Source: Candidatus Kapaibacterium sp. (lineage in GTDB: Bacteria; Bacteroidota; Ignavibacteria; Kapaibacteriales; UBA2268). Taken from it: a stretch of DNA of 64,000 nucleotides. The notes under the pieces were generated by a model, which saw only the letters and a program-made list of their open reading frames with translations, had not been told where the DNA came from and ran no database searches. Position 1 is the stretch's first letter, and the number at the start of each line of letters is the position of its first letter. Positions 8,239-18,517 of the stretch are shown piece after piece. The translations under genes and the position numbers were made by a program. The DNA lies in contig JAPLFL010000118.1 in NCBI GenBank assembly GCA_026390695.1, forward strand, positions 1-64,000, written 5' to 3'.

Positions 8239-9167
8239 TAAACAAGTTTGATTGTAGGATGATAATCCGGAATACAACTTCCAATACATGGTGCATAGAT
8301 ATGTGCTGTTCGGTCACAATATTGGCGCACTCTTTCATCCAAATTGGTTGAAAACATTCTGAACGGATTTAAACGCCCAGAAAATAATCCAAGATTAACA
8401 AGGGCTTCATTTCCATAATTCAAAATGTTTTTATTTAATCCCGAGCCAAAGAAATAGACAAAATCAATCCATGAAACATGCCCCATTAATAATTTATTAA
8501 ATTCTATCTCGCATATTTCACCGATTTGTTTTTCATTATTATATGCTACAAGATTATAGTAAATCAGCTCGCCTTTTGAGATCAAACTTACATCAATAAA
8601 TTGTTTTTGAACTGCGAGAAATGCGACAATTTGCTCTGCAGATTCGGGGTAATTATATAAAAAAGCTTTATGAGCTGATAATTGACTCACTTCGATACGA
8701 TTAATTGGTAAATGAAGGTTCTCAAGTAATTTTTTAGCGATTGATATATCATTTTTTGGAATTATAGTCGCTAAAATTTTTTCCGGTTCATTTGCTAAGG
8801 GTTTAAAAGGAGTTACATAGGCACTGAATTCATCAAAATTAATATTCGGGTACTCTTGTTTAATTTCAAGTTTCACCAATTTAATAATTTCATTATTTGA
8901 TAAACCTTGTTGGCTTGGCAGTTGCCTTAGCATAGCTTGATCGGTCGGAAAGACAATATTAATTTCTTCAATTTCGCGCTGTGTTTCACCCAGAATGGCT
9001 TCAATTTCAGCCGCTGCAACAAAAACCTCGGAATCATCTGCAAGCTGGAAGTTGACTGACTGATTTGTTGCAAAAATATCAACTAATTTCAAGCCTTTAC
9101 GTGTAGGTTCAACAATAGATAAATATGTTCTGTCTGAATTAAAAAAAATTGATAATATTTGTTTCAT
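8238..9167 (-). CDS. PilM-like actin-fold protein
   Basis: A 309-residue protein. Residues 70-125 (INIVFPTDQAMLRQLPS, then IIKLVKLEIKQEYPNINFDEF) match the layout of PilM/type IV pilus actin-fold proteins, where a conserved LP is followed by an amphipathic helix and a 'YP(I/F)' motif. ATP-binding residues cannot be placed confidently. No other pilus gene is nearby; upstream is the ion channel (4-base gap) and downstream rsmD (overlap), so it may be a lineage-specific gene of that operon. The cytosolic role is unknown. Confidence 0.5.
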   Translation of the reverse strand: MKQILSIFFNSDRTYLSIVEPTRKGLKLVDIFATNQSVNFQLADDSEVFVAAAEIEAILGETQREIEEINIVFPTDQAMLRQLPSQQGLSNNEIIKLVKLEIKQEYPNINFDEFSAYVTPFKPLANEPEKILATIIPKNDISIAKKLLENLHLPINRIEVSQLSAHKAFLYNYPESAEQIVAFLAVQKQFIDVSLISKGELIYYNLVAYNNEKQIGEICEIEFNKLLMGHVSWIDFVYFFGSGLNKNILNYGNEALVNLGLFSGRLNPFRMFSTNLDERVRQYCDRTAHIYAPCIGSCIPDYHPTIKLV

Positions 9168-9171
9168 TTTA

Positions 9172-11145
9172 TTATTGATTAAAATTTATTTGTTCTTCAT
9201 CTGAAATTACAATTATCTTATCGCCCTCTGAGAAGAAAACTTGATTAGATTTTTTCGGATTTACTTTAACTCCGTGTGCTAAAATATTTTCGCCTTCGAA
9301 ACGTGGCTTTGAATGCTTCATTTTGTATCCGATTGCAATTTGATTTTGTTGACGAGCCGATTCAATGACGGTATAGAAATTAACCGGTCGGCCAAGTTCT
9401 ACGTAATATTCGGCTGGTTTAATATAAATTGCAGGTCCTCCTGCACTGAATAAAAGTTCAAATACTGTTTTGAGTTCCTTATTTTCGGATATTTGAGAAA
9501 GCAATAAGCTATCTAATTTTACACTAACAATGAAGTCATCTGTATGAGTAATTTCAGCAAGTTCACGGTTTCTGTCATCCAACATTTCCGAGACTATAGA
9601 TAATTTATGATTGAGCAGATCACCAATATCACGCAGATGCAGTAATGTACTCAATGTTTTGGCATCGGTAGATTGTACGTCCGTCAATTCGGTTTGAGAT
9701 AAAACAATAATATGATCGTAACTTTCAACATTCAATTCATTAAGAATGCCACGGTTAGTAGTATCACCAAACCAGAAAGAAACGCTCTGGTGACTTAAAT
9801 CAGCACAATGATGCAGCAACTCTTTTTCTGCTGTCGGATGCTCGGCTACAACAGTTACCTTTGAGCCTGGCCATACATATTTATCCAATTCATTAATGAT
9901 AAGTGGGGCACGGCGATTCCATCCTAAAACGAGTGTAGATTCAGGATATGGTTGAACATATTTTGGAGATTTTCTAATAGCACCCGGATCAATACCATAT
10001 TCAGATAATCCTGATACTATCACGGTGTCATCGTCCTCAGAGATAGCAATGACTCTATCTCCATCTTCAATTATTATACTCATCTGGGGTTTTAGTAAAA
10101 TTTGTCCGTTTTTCCTTCTGATTCCAATGATAGCAGAGTTTTCATATGAGAACATTGCTTCTACAAAGGTTTTGCCAATTATCTTTGGTTCATACTGGAA
10201 ATATATTTCATCACCATCGAAATCAAGAAGTTCTGTAAAAACAACAGAAAGCCCAGGCTGGCGACAGGTTTGAGCTGTAATTCTTGATATAACATAATCA
10301 AAAATAACTAATTGTACTTCATCTCTACCAGCAATTTGTGCTATTGCAACGTTTCGAGGATCACGGATTTCGGCAACAATATGATATTTATGTGGATGTG
10401 GCTTCCTGTGCGGATTATTTGTTATTGCGAGAATAGTTTTTATTACACTTGAATCAGGATCTTTAATATCAGGAGCAATAATAATAATTGAACGTGCTGA
10501 ATGAACATTAATAATTTCAAGATCACGAAGATCTATTGGATTTCCAGTCCTGCAGACAACTCTCGTTGTTTTTGTATCTCCTATTTTAACCCTGATTTCG
10601 TCTTCCATAAAAACTTTATCGTCTTCGGCTAATATTGCAATACACTGATTTTTTTGATTTTCATTAGCTATAACAAGTTCGGATATAATCGGAAATACCT
10701 GAAATGACCAACCTAATACAACAGTATGATTCTTCTCAATAACTAAGGATTTCCCTTTTCTTAGCTCTGACAGCTTCGATACAACGCTGTTATTGACAAT
10801 ACCTATCAAGGTGCTCATTACAAATATTCCACCGAAAGTAGCTGCCGTCATGAAAACAAGGAATTTCCAATTATTTGCCGGATCCTGTGAAAGGACACCT
10901 CCGTCAAGAGCACGAAGCAATGTTAACCACAAAGCATCGAAAAAATTTATTGAATTTTTATCACGGAGTCCGTTCAAACCGTCTAATTGAGGAACTGATC
11001 CTGTTATCCACATAAAAAAGGCAATAAATACGATTCCAAGGGCTGTGGCTGCAATTAATAAAATAATCGGGGCAGACATACCTCTTGACATCAAATTGTC
11101 GAACATGTATCGTATTCTTTGGAATAAAGTAATTTTCTTCATCAT
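9172..11145 (-). CDS. CASTOR/POLLUX-like ion channel with twin RCK domains
   Basis: A 657-residue membrane protein. Two membrane helices (about residues 23-48 and 95-117) flank a pore region, NFFDALWLTLLRALDGG; the ALDGG stretch recalls the atypical filter of plant CASTOR/POLLUX channels, not the TVGYG of potassium channels. Two Rossmann-type RCK/TrkA-N domains follow, HTVVLGWSFQVFPIISEL (about 140) and STLVLGWNRRAPLIINEL (about 400). Bacterial homologues are little studied; the plant proteins pass calcium or other cations. RCK domains suggest gating by a ligand in the cytosol. Confidence 0.8.
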   Translation of the reverse strand: MMKKITLFQRIRYMFDNLMSRGMSAPIILLIAATALGIVFIAFFMWITGSVPQLDGLNGLRDKNSINFFDALWLTLLRALDGGVLSQDPANNWKFLVFMTAATFGGIFVMSTLIGIVNNSVVSKLSELRKGKSLVIEKNHTVVLGWSFQVFPIISELVIANENQKNQCIAILAEDDKVFMEDEIRVKIGDTKTTRVVCRTGNPIDLRDLEIINVHSARSIIIIAPDIKDPDSSVIKTILAITNNPHRKPHPHKYHIVAEIRDPRNVAIAQIAGRDEVQLVIFDYVISRITAQTCRQPGLSVVFTELLDFDGDEIYFQYEPKIIGKTFVEAMFSYENSAIIGIRRKNGQILLKPQMSIIIEDGDRVIAISEDDDTVIVSGLSEYGIDPGAIRKSPKYVQPYPESTLVLGWNRRAPLIINELDKYVWPGSKVTVVAEHPTAEKELLHHCADLSHQSVSFWFGDTTNRGILNELNVESYDHIIVLSQTELTDVQSTDAKTLSTLLHLRDIGDLLNHKLSIVSEMLDDRNRELAEITHTDDFIVSVKLDSLLLSQISENKELKTVFELLFSAGGPAIYIKPAEYYVELGRPVNFYTVIESARQQNQIAIGYKMKHSKPRFEGENILAHGVKVNPKKSNQVFFSEGDKIIVISDEEQINFNQ

Positions 11146-11230
11146 AATTACTTGCTTACATTATATATTAAAGATTAAAAACATTCTACAAAAATATTCA
11201 AATATTTTCACTTAAAACATTAATTGTTTT

Positions 11231-11932
11231 TTAACTTATACATTTTTTTACTTCAGCTATGTAAATATATGCTAATCCTCCCGTCATTTTTTTAAAACGG
11301 CAATTTTCCAGAACAGAGCTTTCGTACATTTTTTCAATAAATTTAAAACCTGCATAATAAGCAGCAGTGCTGCGAGGTAGGTATTCATAAGCAGCTTTAT
11401 CACCAGTTACTAATTTCCCGATAAAAGGGATATAGTAACTACTGTACAGCGAATAAATTTTCTCAAACAGACCAGTAGGTTGACCAAATTCCAATACAAT
11501 TATTTTCCCACCCGGCCTTATAACTCTTGCCATTTCCCTCAGACACTCAACTGTATTATCTACATTGCGGATTCCAAAAGCTATGCAAGAATTATCGAAT
11601 GAATCATCCGGATATGTTAATGCAAGAATATCTTGTTGCTCAAATTTTATATTAAAATTTAATCGATTTGCTTTAGCAGAGCCTATAACAAGCATATCTT
11701 CACAAAAATCACATGCTAATATTTCACTGGATTCACCTAATTGATGTTTAAATTCAAAGGCAAAATCTCCTGTACCACATGCACAGTCGAGAATTGATTC
11801 GCCTTTTCTTATACCGGAATATTTAACAGCTTTGCGCCTCCACAGCCGGTGCATTCCTAATGAAAGAATGTCATTTATCAAATCATATTTCTGAGATATT
11901 CGTGAAAACATATTTTTTATTTGTTCGCTCAT
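11231..11932 (-). CDS. ubiE: Demethylmenaquinone methyltransferase (UbiE/MenG)
   Basis: A 233-residue SAM-dependent C-methyltransferase for the last step of menaquinone synthesis (or the ubiquinone equivalent). Family signatures are YDLINDILSLGMHRLWRRKAV (residues 16-36), the SAM motif ILDCACGTGDFAF, SFDNSCIAFGIRNVDN and the GGKIIVLEFGQPTG/FEKIYSLYSSYYIPFIGKLV block. In a Bacteroidota-like organism menaquinone is the likely substrate, so MenG would be the more fitting name. It stands alone between the channel gene and the patatin gene. Confidence 0.93.
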   Translation of the reverse strand: MSEQIKNMFSRISQKYDLINDILSLGMHRLWRRKAVKYSGIRKGESILDCACGTGDFAFEFKHQLGESSEILACDFCEDMLVIGSAKANRLNFNIKFEQQDILALTYPDDSFDNSCIAFGIRNVDNTVECLREMARVIRPGGKIIVLEFGQPTGLFEKIYSLYSSYYIPFIGKLVTGDKAAYEYLPRSTAAYYAGFKFIEKMYESSVLENCRFKKMTGGLAYIYIAEVKKCIS

Positions 11933-11982
11933 TTCATTCTATTCAAACATTTATAAAAACTCTTTTTAAAATCAGTTGAAAA

Positions 11983-14618
11983 TTATATTTTTGTCCCTAA
12001 TGAGAAATAAAACATAAGTGGTCCAAAAATCAGGTTACTGTATCCTTTATTAGCATAGAAGCAATTTCCGAATGAGAATTTGGCAGGCCCGATTGGTGTA
12101 GCCAAACCCAAAGACAGCCCTAATCCTTGCTTAAGTGCGGTTAATTTCATATCTTCCGGGGATGACCAAATACCACCGATATTATAATGAAGATAAAAAT
12201 AAGTATCAAAAAATATACTGATCGGTGACCTGAAGCGATATTCCAATAATTCAGATACTATTTGTCTTCCACGGTAATCATCTTCATGCAGACCATAAAA
12301 ATTTCCTATTCCTCCTATGCTAAATAATTCGGGATCAGGCGTACTTGCATCTGCAAATCCAAACATGAACGAGGTAGAAATTGTGTGCCTTCCCATGCTG
12401 AAATTCTGTCTATGGAAATAGTTAATTTTTGAAAAACCTACACCATCTTTTGGCTCCAGAAAAGATGTTTCAAGCGACATGTCTATATATCGCCCAATTC
12501 TTGGAAATTGAATATCGTCTTCTGAATCGAAGATTGTTGCAAATTTTAATGAGGAAATAGAATAGTAAGGTGTTGGATTTGCAGCTAAATCGTATGTCCT
12601 TTGCTGTTCAAAGCGATATTCGGCAAATAAACTTCCCTTTTTTTCTATTTGTGAGCCAAAAGATAATTTAGTGCCCATGCGACTTTCTTGTAATTCACCA
12701 GCTATATTTCTTAAAAATCTGTTTGATGGCTGATTCTCATTGTTCGCATAATAATAGTAGTCTCTAAGTTCCGTATATATATTCAAATTCAGAGTAATCA
12801 TAGAGAAAAGTAATCTTGGTACATTGATAGAAAAAGATGAAAAGCCATTACGATTACCACCTGCAATTCTGAAAATAGCTCTGGCTCCAGTATTATGTAT
12901 ATTATTCTGAATTAAATCCAGTCCTGCTTGTGTATTCCTTTCATTGTCAATTTTTGCGCCAAATTTAACCAATTGGTCTTCAGCCTCCTGAACTCTAATA
13001 ATTAGATCCAGACCGCTTGTATCCTTCGGATATTTGGTTATAAGATCAACATCTTTAATTAATTCCGAACTAAGGAGGTTTTCAGAACTTGTAAAAAAAT
13101 TGTCAATTTTCGGTAATTCAGAAGCATGAAAAGTAAGTTCACGAGTTAATAAATAGTTGCTTAATGATTCAGAGCCACTTATTGAAATATTCCGAATTTT
13201 AGCTTCATCAATTTCTATAATTAGATAATTGTTTTTGTAATCAAATTCATACTTTAATATCCTGATAAAATCATATCCTTTTGAATGAAGTAGATTTAAA
13301 ATCTTTACAAATAATTCTTTAGAGTTTTTTGAGTAATAAAATTTATTTTTCATATAGTATAAAGTACTATCAGCTTCCATTGCGATATTTGAACCCTTTA
13401 TTAAAATCCCCTTTATTTCAGGAAAGGGAAATGCAGTAATTTTAAAGAAATTATCAATACCTTCAAATTGAATTTTCTGATATGGATATGAAAGACCGAT
13501 TCCAGAAATAATATTTTCAATGGTAACAGATCCATTCACCAGACTTAATGAATCTTCAAAAGAAAAGCCTCTGTACTGATTTCGGTAGTGGTTCGCATTA
13601 ATCAATTCAGAATTTATATTTAAACTTTTTAGTGAATCTAAAATTGTTTTAAAGGTCTTATGCTTAATTTCTTGAATTTTTAAACGAGCTTTTTGTGACC
13701 CAATAAAAATGAGTGAATCCAGATTAGTGAAATCACTGTTTAAATGCGAGGTTTCGGGGCTTATTACAATATCAGCTTTTTTAAGAGCAGAATCAGTGAA
13801 ATATTTCATAGAAATTGAGATAACTTGATCCGCAAGATTCCATGGTGAATTCAATTCATTTGTTTTAAGTATTGGTGAACTTGTGTTGACAGCTATGGTG
13901 ATTTTATTTTTCATCGGATCAAAAGCATTTATAGGAATATTTTGCATGATCCCACCGTCAACTAAAATCATTGAGTCCTTTCTTACGGTTGAAAGTCGCA
14001 GTGGAACAGTAGCACTTGCTCTGATAGCAGTAGCAAGGTTCCCGTTTTTTAAATAAACCGTTGTTCCTGTTACTAAATCAGTCGCAACAGCACGAAAGGG
14101 TATAAGTAAATCATCAAAGCTTTGATAATCTTGAATAGGAGCGTTCCAAACAATTCTTTGAATAAAAGAAGTGAAGTTCGAACCGTAAGAAACGGCTTCA
14201 GGTACTATTAATTTAAAATTTTTGAAATGTAATGTAAAAAGCGAACGATCATCAATAATTTTTTGACTATAAAACAGTCTCTCTCTATCAGATTCTTCGT
14301 GTAGGGTTAGAATCTCATCCCAATTTGCCTTACAAATAATTTTATCAAGTTCTGTGATAGTAACTCCTGAACAGTATAACCCTCCTATTATAGCTCCTAT
14401 ACTTGTTCCTGCAATAATATCAATATTTATCCCTTCTTTTTCAAATTCCTTTAAAACGCCAATTTGAGCAACTCCACGGGCACCACCTCCACTAAGAGCT
14501 AATGCGATTTTTGGTCGAATAGAATCTGGAAAAATAGTGATTGGAGAGGAATAAAGTGGATAAATTTCAATTATTATGAAAAAAAAAAACAGAGAATATG
14601 GTATTTCTTTAAAAGCAT
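11983..14618 (-). CDS. Patatin-POTRA-barrel phospholipase (type Vd-like), frameshifted at T11 tract
   Basis: The intact frame covers 11983-14625 without stop but has no ATG, GTG or TTG near its start. An ATG at 14618 in another frame opens MLLKKYHILC, an evident signal peptide, then runs into eleven T (A11 on the plus strand, 14579-14589) and soon stops. Nine or twelve T would join it to the long frame, giving about 878 residues. The patatin domain is complete: GGGARG oxyanion loop, GTSIG nucleophile serine, and DGG aspartate (DGGIMQNIP). A POTRA-like part and a C-terminal BamA-like barrel follow, ending in FSLGTKI. This is the PlpD/FplA type Vd layout, with lipase exposed outside or in the periplasm. 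The shift may be phase variation, decay or a sequencing error. Confidence 0.82.
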
Positions 14619-14625
14619 AATAAAT

Positions 14626-14895
14626 TCAATAAATTTCAAATCTGGTAAATTCACCGGAAAAACTTTGTTCCACACGTTTAAATGACCTAACTTGGCTTCT
14701 TGAGGGACCTAACTTAATTAATGATTCGAACTTTTCAACAATTTCCACTGCTCCTTCTATTGTCGCAGAAACTGAGCCATCATAGTTATTTTTTGCAAAT
14801 CCTTTTAATCCTAATTGGACTGCATTTTGATAAATAAAATAGCGGAATCCTACTCCTTGAACCAAGCCGTCGATATGATATTTTACTTTAATCAT
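14626..14895 (-). CDS. acyP: Acylphosphatase
   Basis: A small enzyme hydrolysing the carboxyl-phosphate bond of acyl phosphates. The active-site motif DGLVQGVGFRYF gives the catalytic arginine, and the partner asparagine is in GFAKNNYDGSV, in the usual acylphosphatase positions. From ATG 14895 it has 89 residues, normal for the family; a TTG at 14904 would add three. It lies 10 bases after the GH2-like gene and just before the patatin gene, all on the minus strand. Confidence 0.92.
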   Translation of the reverse strand: MIKVKYHIDGLVQGVGFRYFIYQNAVQLGLKGFAKNNYDGSVSATIEGAVEIVEKFESLIKLGPSRSQVRSFKRVEQSFSGEFTRFEIY

Positions 14896-14905
14896 TAGTT
14901 CCAAT

Positions 14906-17512
14906 TTAAGTTCCTGAAAAAACCGAAATGAAATATTGCATATATGAGAAAACAGAATAATACATGTCTGCTACTATTAATATCGTAAATAAAAATATGC
15001 CAAATAGTGACCAGCCCACAATATAAACTCTTCTCATATGCACATCAAAAACAACACCAGTGGATCTTAATATCCTAAGCCATACCCATACTCCACTTAT
15101 GAAAGTTGATAAAATAATAAACCAAATTGCTGAAGGAGCAAATACTAACAAACGATACAGAACTATTGCAAGAGGTAATAGCAATAAAAATGGTACTGCA
15201 GACCAGATGATAATCGTCAGAGTGTCGTAAAAAATTATTCTTGATTTGACAAGAAATGAAAATACTCTCAGAGCTGACGCAAGAAGAAATGCCAGTGAGA
15301 AGAAGAAAAGTGATAGGACCAGAATTAAAACTTCTGGCATATAAACAATCTTAAATAGAATTTCCTGTATGAATGTTGAAGGAAATATTATCATGTATAG
15401 ATCCTGAGAAACTATACTATATTTATAATAAGTAAAAATTGACGAAAAATAAACTCCTAATGTAATCGAAAAAACAGCTCCCAATATAGTTGTCTGAAAA
15501 GTTGACATTATTCGTTGATCTCGAATATCAGCATAAAAATTATAAGGTCTGAGAATTGATCTGAACAAATACTCCCGAAAACGGCGGAACCTGTTTATCA
15601 TAAATACCATGACAATAGCTATAAAAAATCCAATCAGAATAAAAGATAGTGGTGTTCCAGTATTCTGGCTGCCAGGGTTAAGAATTGGCTCTTTCTCCTG
15701 ATTTAAAAAAGTTTGTAAAACATTATATGCTAAACGAGGTTGTCTAAATCGATCAACTAAACCACTTGTACAGATATATTGATCAAAATATCCAGTGATT
15801 AAAAATGGATTTTCAAGCTGATAATCATTAAAGGTGGAATAGAAGCTTGAGCATTGAAAATCTCGGATTATATAATTATAATTTCTAACGTAATCTGCTT
15901 GTGATTCAATAGAAAGAGGTTCCAAATAGCCATTGTGGTTATTCGGATCGATTGGAATACCATAAGTGATAAAGAACGGTTTACTTTGAATTTGTTGAGA
16001 CAATCTTTGTAAGTTGGCTCTTATTGCAATGTAATTATTACTTAGATGTTGGTCATGAATACCAATTAAATCAAAATTATCAGTTTGACAAGTTTTGGAA
16101 TTGATAAAGATTATCTTGTAAATTAGATTGGCAGAAGATTTTCTGAAAATAGCAATAATCGAATTTATAAATTCATCGGTTAAATGGGAATTTTCTTGTA
16201 AACCGGAGGCTATCCCATATCCAAAAGCTGATGGATGTAGATCGTAGGACTGAAGTATCTGTTTGGCGGAATTATTTACCTTAACTCTGATTTCATCAAG
16301 ATTGACAACAGATTTGGGAAGACAATAAACAGGTAAATCTATTAACATCACAAGTCCGTATTTATCACAAAGCTCGGCAAAGTATGGATGTGGTGGAGAA
16401 AACTTGAAATTAATGGCATTGATCCCCAAGGTTTTCATAATTTGAATATCTTGTTCCATTCTTTCGGCGGACAGCGACTGTCCTGTATAATAGTAATCTT
16501 CAATATATTCAGTACCTTTTAGTTCAAAAGGATGATTATTCAGAAAAATTGTAGGTTTGTTGTTGTAATTCTTTACTTTAATATCTCGGAATCCGATAGA
16601 TTCGGTAAATTCATCTATAAGGGCACCATTTCGAGATATTTTAACAGTATATAAATATAAATTCGGGCTTTCAGGTGACCATAATTGTAATGAGTTTACA
16701 GTCATATTAATATTATGGATAATTGTTCTTTCGGATTCAATTTCAAATTGACGGATACCGCTCTGAGCAACAGTTTCACCAGTTTTCTTTTTAATAATAG
16801 CTTCAATTGATAAGTTAACTTTTAGATTATTTGTCCCCTTCACAGAATCAACATATTTAGAAAATATTTTTGAAATTTCAGTTGCAGATATATTAATGGA
16901 TGCTTTGATGTCAGCGTCGCTAAGGCTTTGATTAAACGAATATTTAAATTGAATCGAACTTGTTCGTACATGTGGTGTGCCGACTAAATATACTTCCCTG
17001 ATAATTCCAGTATTGGTTTTTCTTTGAAATGGGAAATGTGAACGAGCTATCCTTAGGTTAGGACTCAATTGTGAAAATGATAATTTAATTTCTACAGTTT
17101 GGTGTAGGATCGTTTTTTCTGGAATTTTAATGTTCAAAGGAGTCATTCCTGAAAAAAATATTCCAAGAAACCTGTCATTCACAAAAACCTTGACTTCGTC
17201 CTCTATTCCGAGGAAATAAAGATTCCATGAGAAATTATTTAAATTATTCTTATCAATAGTAAAAGATTTTTTGTAACTAACATTAGATTGAAAATTTTCG
17301 GAGCATGGCACACTAACCTGCTCCCAATCGGACTCATTATACGAACGCTCCCAGTTCCCGCTGAGATTAACCAAAACTCGTGTCGGGGAATTAATAATCG
17401 TATGTATCTGATTGTCAGTCAGAGGAACAAAATTATTATAATCGGAATAAGCCCGGTTTGTAATTAGAAAAGTAAATATTATAAAAATCAGTTTATTCGA
17501 TAATTTAAGCAT
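14906..17512 (-). CDS. GH2-like glycosidase fold fused to multi-span membrane domain; nucleophile apparently lost
   Basis: About 868 residues. The ATG at 17512 has AGGAG five bases upstream and opens a clear signal peptide (LIFIIFTFLITNRAYS), so it is preferred over 17539. Domains in order: jelly-roll sugar-binding domain (about 40-180), Ig-like domain (190-320), TIM barrel (325-600, GINAINFKFSPPHPYFAELCDKYGL), then about 230 residues with five or six membrane helices resembling Yip1-type regions. The acid/base region reads GIASGLQENS, perhaps retaining E. The nucleophile position, usually E in 'kPxxxsEyG', reads KPFFITYGI, so E appears to be T. It may be a non-catalytic glycan-binding membrane protein. 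Confidence 0.75.
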   Translation of the reverse strand: MLKLSNKLIFIIFTFLITNRAYSDYNNFVPLTDNQIHTIINSPTRVLVNLSGNWERSYNESDWEQVSVPCSENFQSNVSYKKSFTIDKNNLNNFSWNLYFLGIEDEVKVFVNDRFLGIFFSGMTPLNIKIPEKTILHQTVEIKLSFSQLSPNLRIARSHFPFQRKTNTGIIREVYLVGTPHVRTSSIQFKYSFNQSLSDADIKASINISATEISKIFSKYVDSVKGTNNLKVNLSIEAIIKKKTGETVAQSGIRQFEIESERTIIHNINMTVNSLQLWSPESPNLYLYTVKISRNGALIDEFTESIGFRDIKVKNYNNKPTIFLNNHPFELKGTEYIEDYYYTGQSLSAERMEQDIQIMKTLGINAINFKFSPPHPYFAELCDKYGLVMLIDLPVYCLPKSVVNLDEIRVKVNNSAKQILQSYDLHPSAFGYGIASGLQENSHLTDEFINSIIAIFRKSSANLIYKIIFINSKTCQTDNFDLIGIHDQHLSNNYIAIRANLQRLSQQIQSKPFFITYGIPIDPNNHNGYLEPLSIESQADYVRNYNYIIRDFQCSSFYSTFNDYQLENPFLITGYFDQYICTSGLVDRFRQPRLAYNVLQTFLNQEKEPILNPGSQNTGTPLSFILIGFFIAIVMVFMINRFRRFREYLFRSILRPYNFYADIRDQRIMSTFQTTILGAVFSITLGVYFSSIFTYYKYSIVSQDLYMIIFPSTFIQEILFKIVYMPEVLILVLSLFFFSLAFLLASALRVFSFLVKSRIIFYDTLTIIIWSAVPFLLLLPLAIVLYRLLVFAPSAIWFIILSTFISGVWVWLRILRSTGVVFDVHMRRVYIVGWSLFGIFLFTILIVADMYYSVFSYMQYFISVFSGT

Positions 17513-17572
17513 ATTCTCCTCAATGGGGGACAATTTCAAAATTCTGCAAACTACAAAAATAAGAAAAAAGTT

Positions 17573-18505
17573 TTAATGATCTGACTTTTGTTCTATAAGT
17601 AGATTTATTGTTTCGAGTAATTCGCCAATCTGTGGTTTGGTCAATTGTGCATCCACACCAACGGAACGGCCTTTGTGTAGCATTTCTCCGGAAATAATCG
17701 ATGAAAAAATCACAACCGGTAATTTACAAAGCTTAGGATGTGATTTAATATTTTTAGTTAAAGTATATCCATCCATTCGCGGCATTTCAATGTCAGTAAT
17801 GACAATATTCACTTTGTCAAAAATATCATCAGATTTTTCAGCAAGCGCGACTAAAGCCTCCCATGCTTCTAAACCATCTTTAAATGGAATCAATTCAAAC
17901 CCCGCTTTGGTTAACCTCTCAGTTACCATTTTACGGACAGTAAAGGAATCCTCAGCCGTAAGAGCGACTGGTTTGCCTTTTACTTCAATGTTGACATCCT
18001 GAATTTTATTCAATCCGCTTGGATCAATATCAAATAATATCTTTTCAATATCCAGCATCAAAATATTTTTATCTTCTACTTTTATAATCCCGACCACTGT
18101 AGAGTTTTCACTCTCCATTTCATTAACAGATTCAGGAGAAATTATTTGCGACCAGGAGATTCGGTGAATTTTTGATACATCAGAAACAATAAGTCCTACT
18201 CTGATTTTATTAAATTCAGCGATGATCATTTTGTAATTTTTATTATAAGAATTAACTGAATAAAGATATTTTGTTAGATCAATAGCAGGAATTAAAACAT
18301 CTCTAAGTCTAAATATACCGCATACAGTGTCTGATAAACCCGGAAGCCGCGTCAGTTCAGGCATTCTGATGATTTCTCTTACCTTTGCAACATTAATTCC
18401 GAATGATTGTGATTTTTGCTTTTTTGATTCATCTATATAAGCAAGTACAAATTCAACTACTTCAAGCTCATTTGTTCCGGTTTCAAGTAAAATATTTGTT
18501 TTCAA
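17573..18505 (-). CDS. cheV: CheV-type chemotaxis coupling protein (CheW + receiver)
   Basis: A 310-residue protein with an N-terminal CheW domain (about residues 15-160; VAKVREIIRMPELTRLPGL, GIFRLRDVLIPAIDLTKYL) and a C-terminal receiver domain (175-305). The receiver has the phosphoacceptor aspartate in ITDIEMPRMDGYTL, an acidic ED pocket in ALTAEDSFTVRKMV, S in IFSSII and K in LTKPQI, so phosphorylation is expected. CheV couples chemoreceptors to the CheA kinase and helps adaptation. No other che gene is in the window, so partners are elsewhere. Its start is 12 bases after rsmB. Confidence 0.92.
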   Translation of the reverse strand: MKTNILLETGTNELEVVEFVLAYIDESKKQKSQSFGINVAKVREIIRMPELTRLPGLSDTVCGIFRLRDVLIPAIDLTKYLYSVNSYNKNYKMIIAEFNKIRVGLIVSDVSKIHRISWSQIISPESVNEMESENSTVVGIIKVEDKNILMLDIEKILFDIDPSGLNKIQDVNIEVKGKPVALTAEDSFTVRKMVTERLTKAGFELIPFKDGLEAWEALVALAEKSDDIFDKVNIVITDIEMPRMDGYTLTKNIKSHPKLCKLPVVIFSSIISGEMLHKGRSVGVDAQLTKPQIGELLETINLLIEQKSDH

Positions 18506-18517
18506 TTTTTTAATTTC

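Noticed and set aside
17637-18002. Plus-strand frame of 121 codons opposite cheV
   Set aside because: It is antisense to a clear CheW-receiver gene and has no domain or ribosome site.
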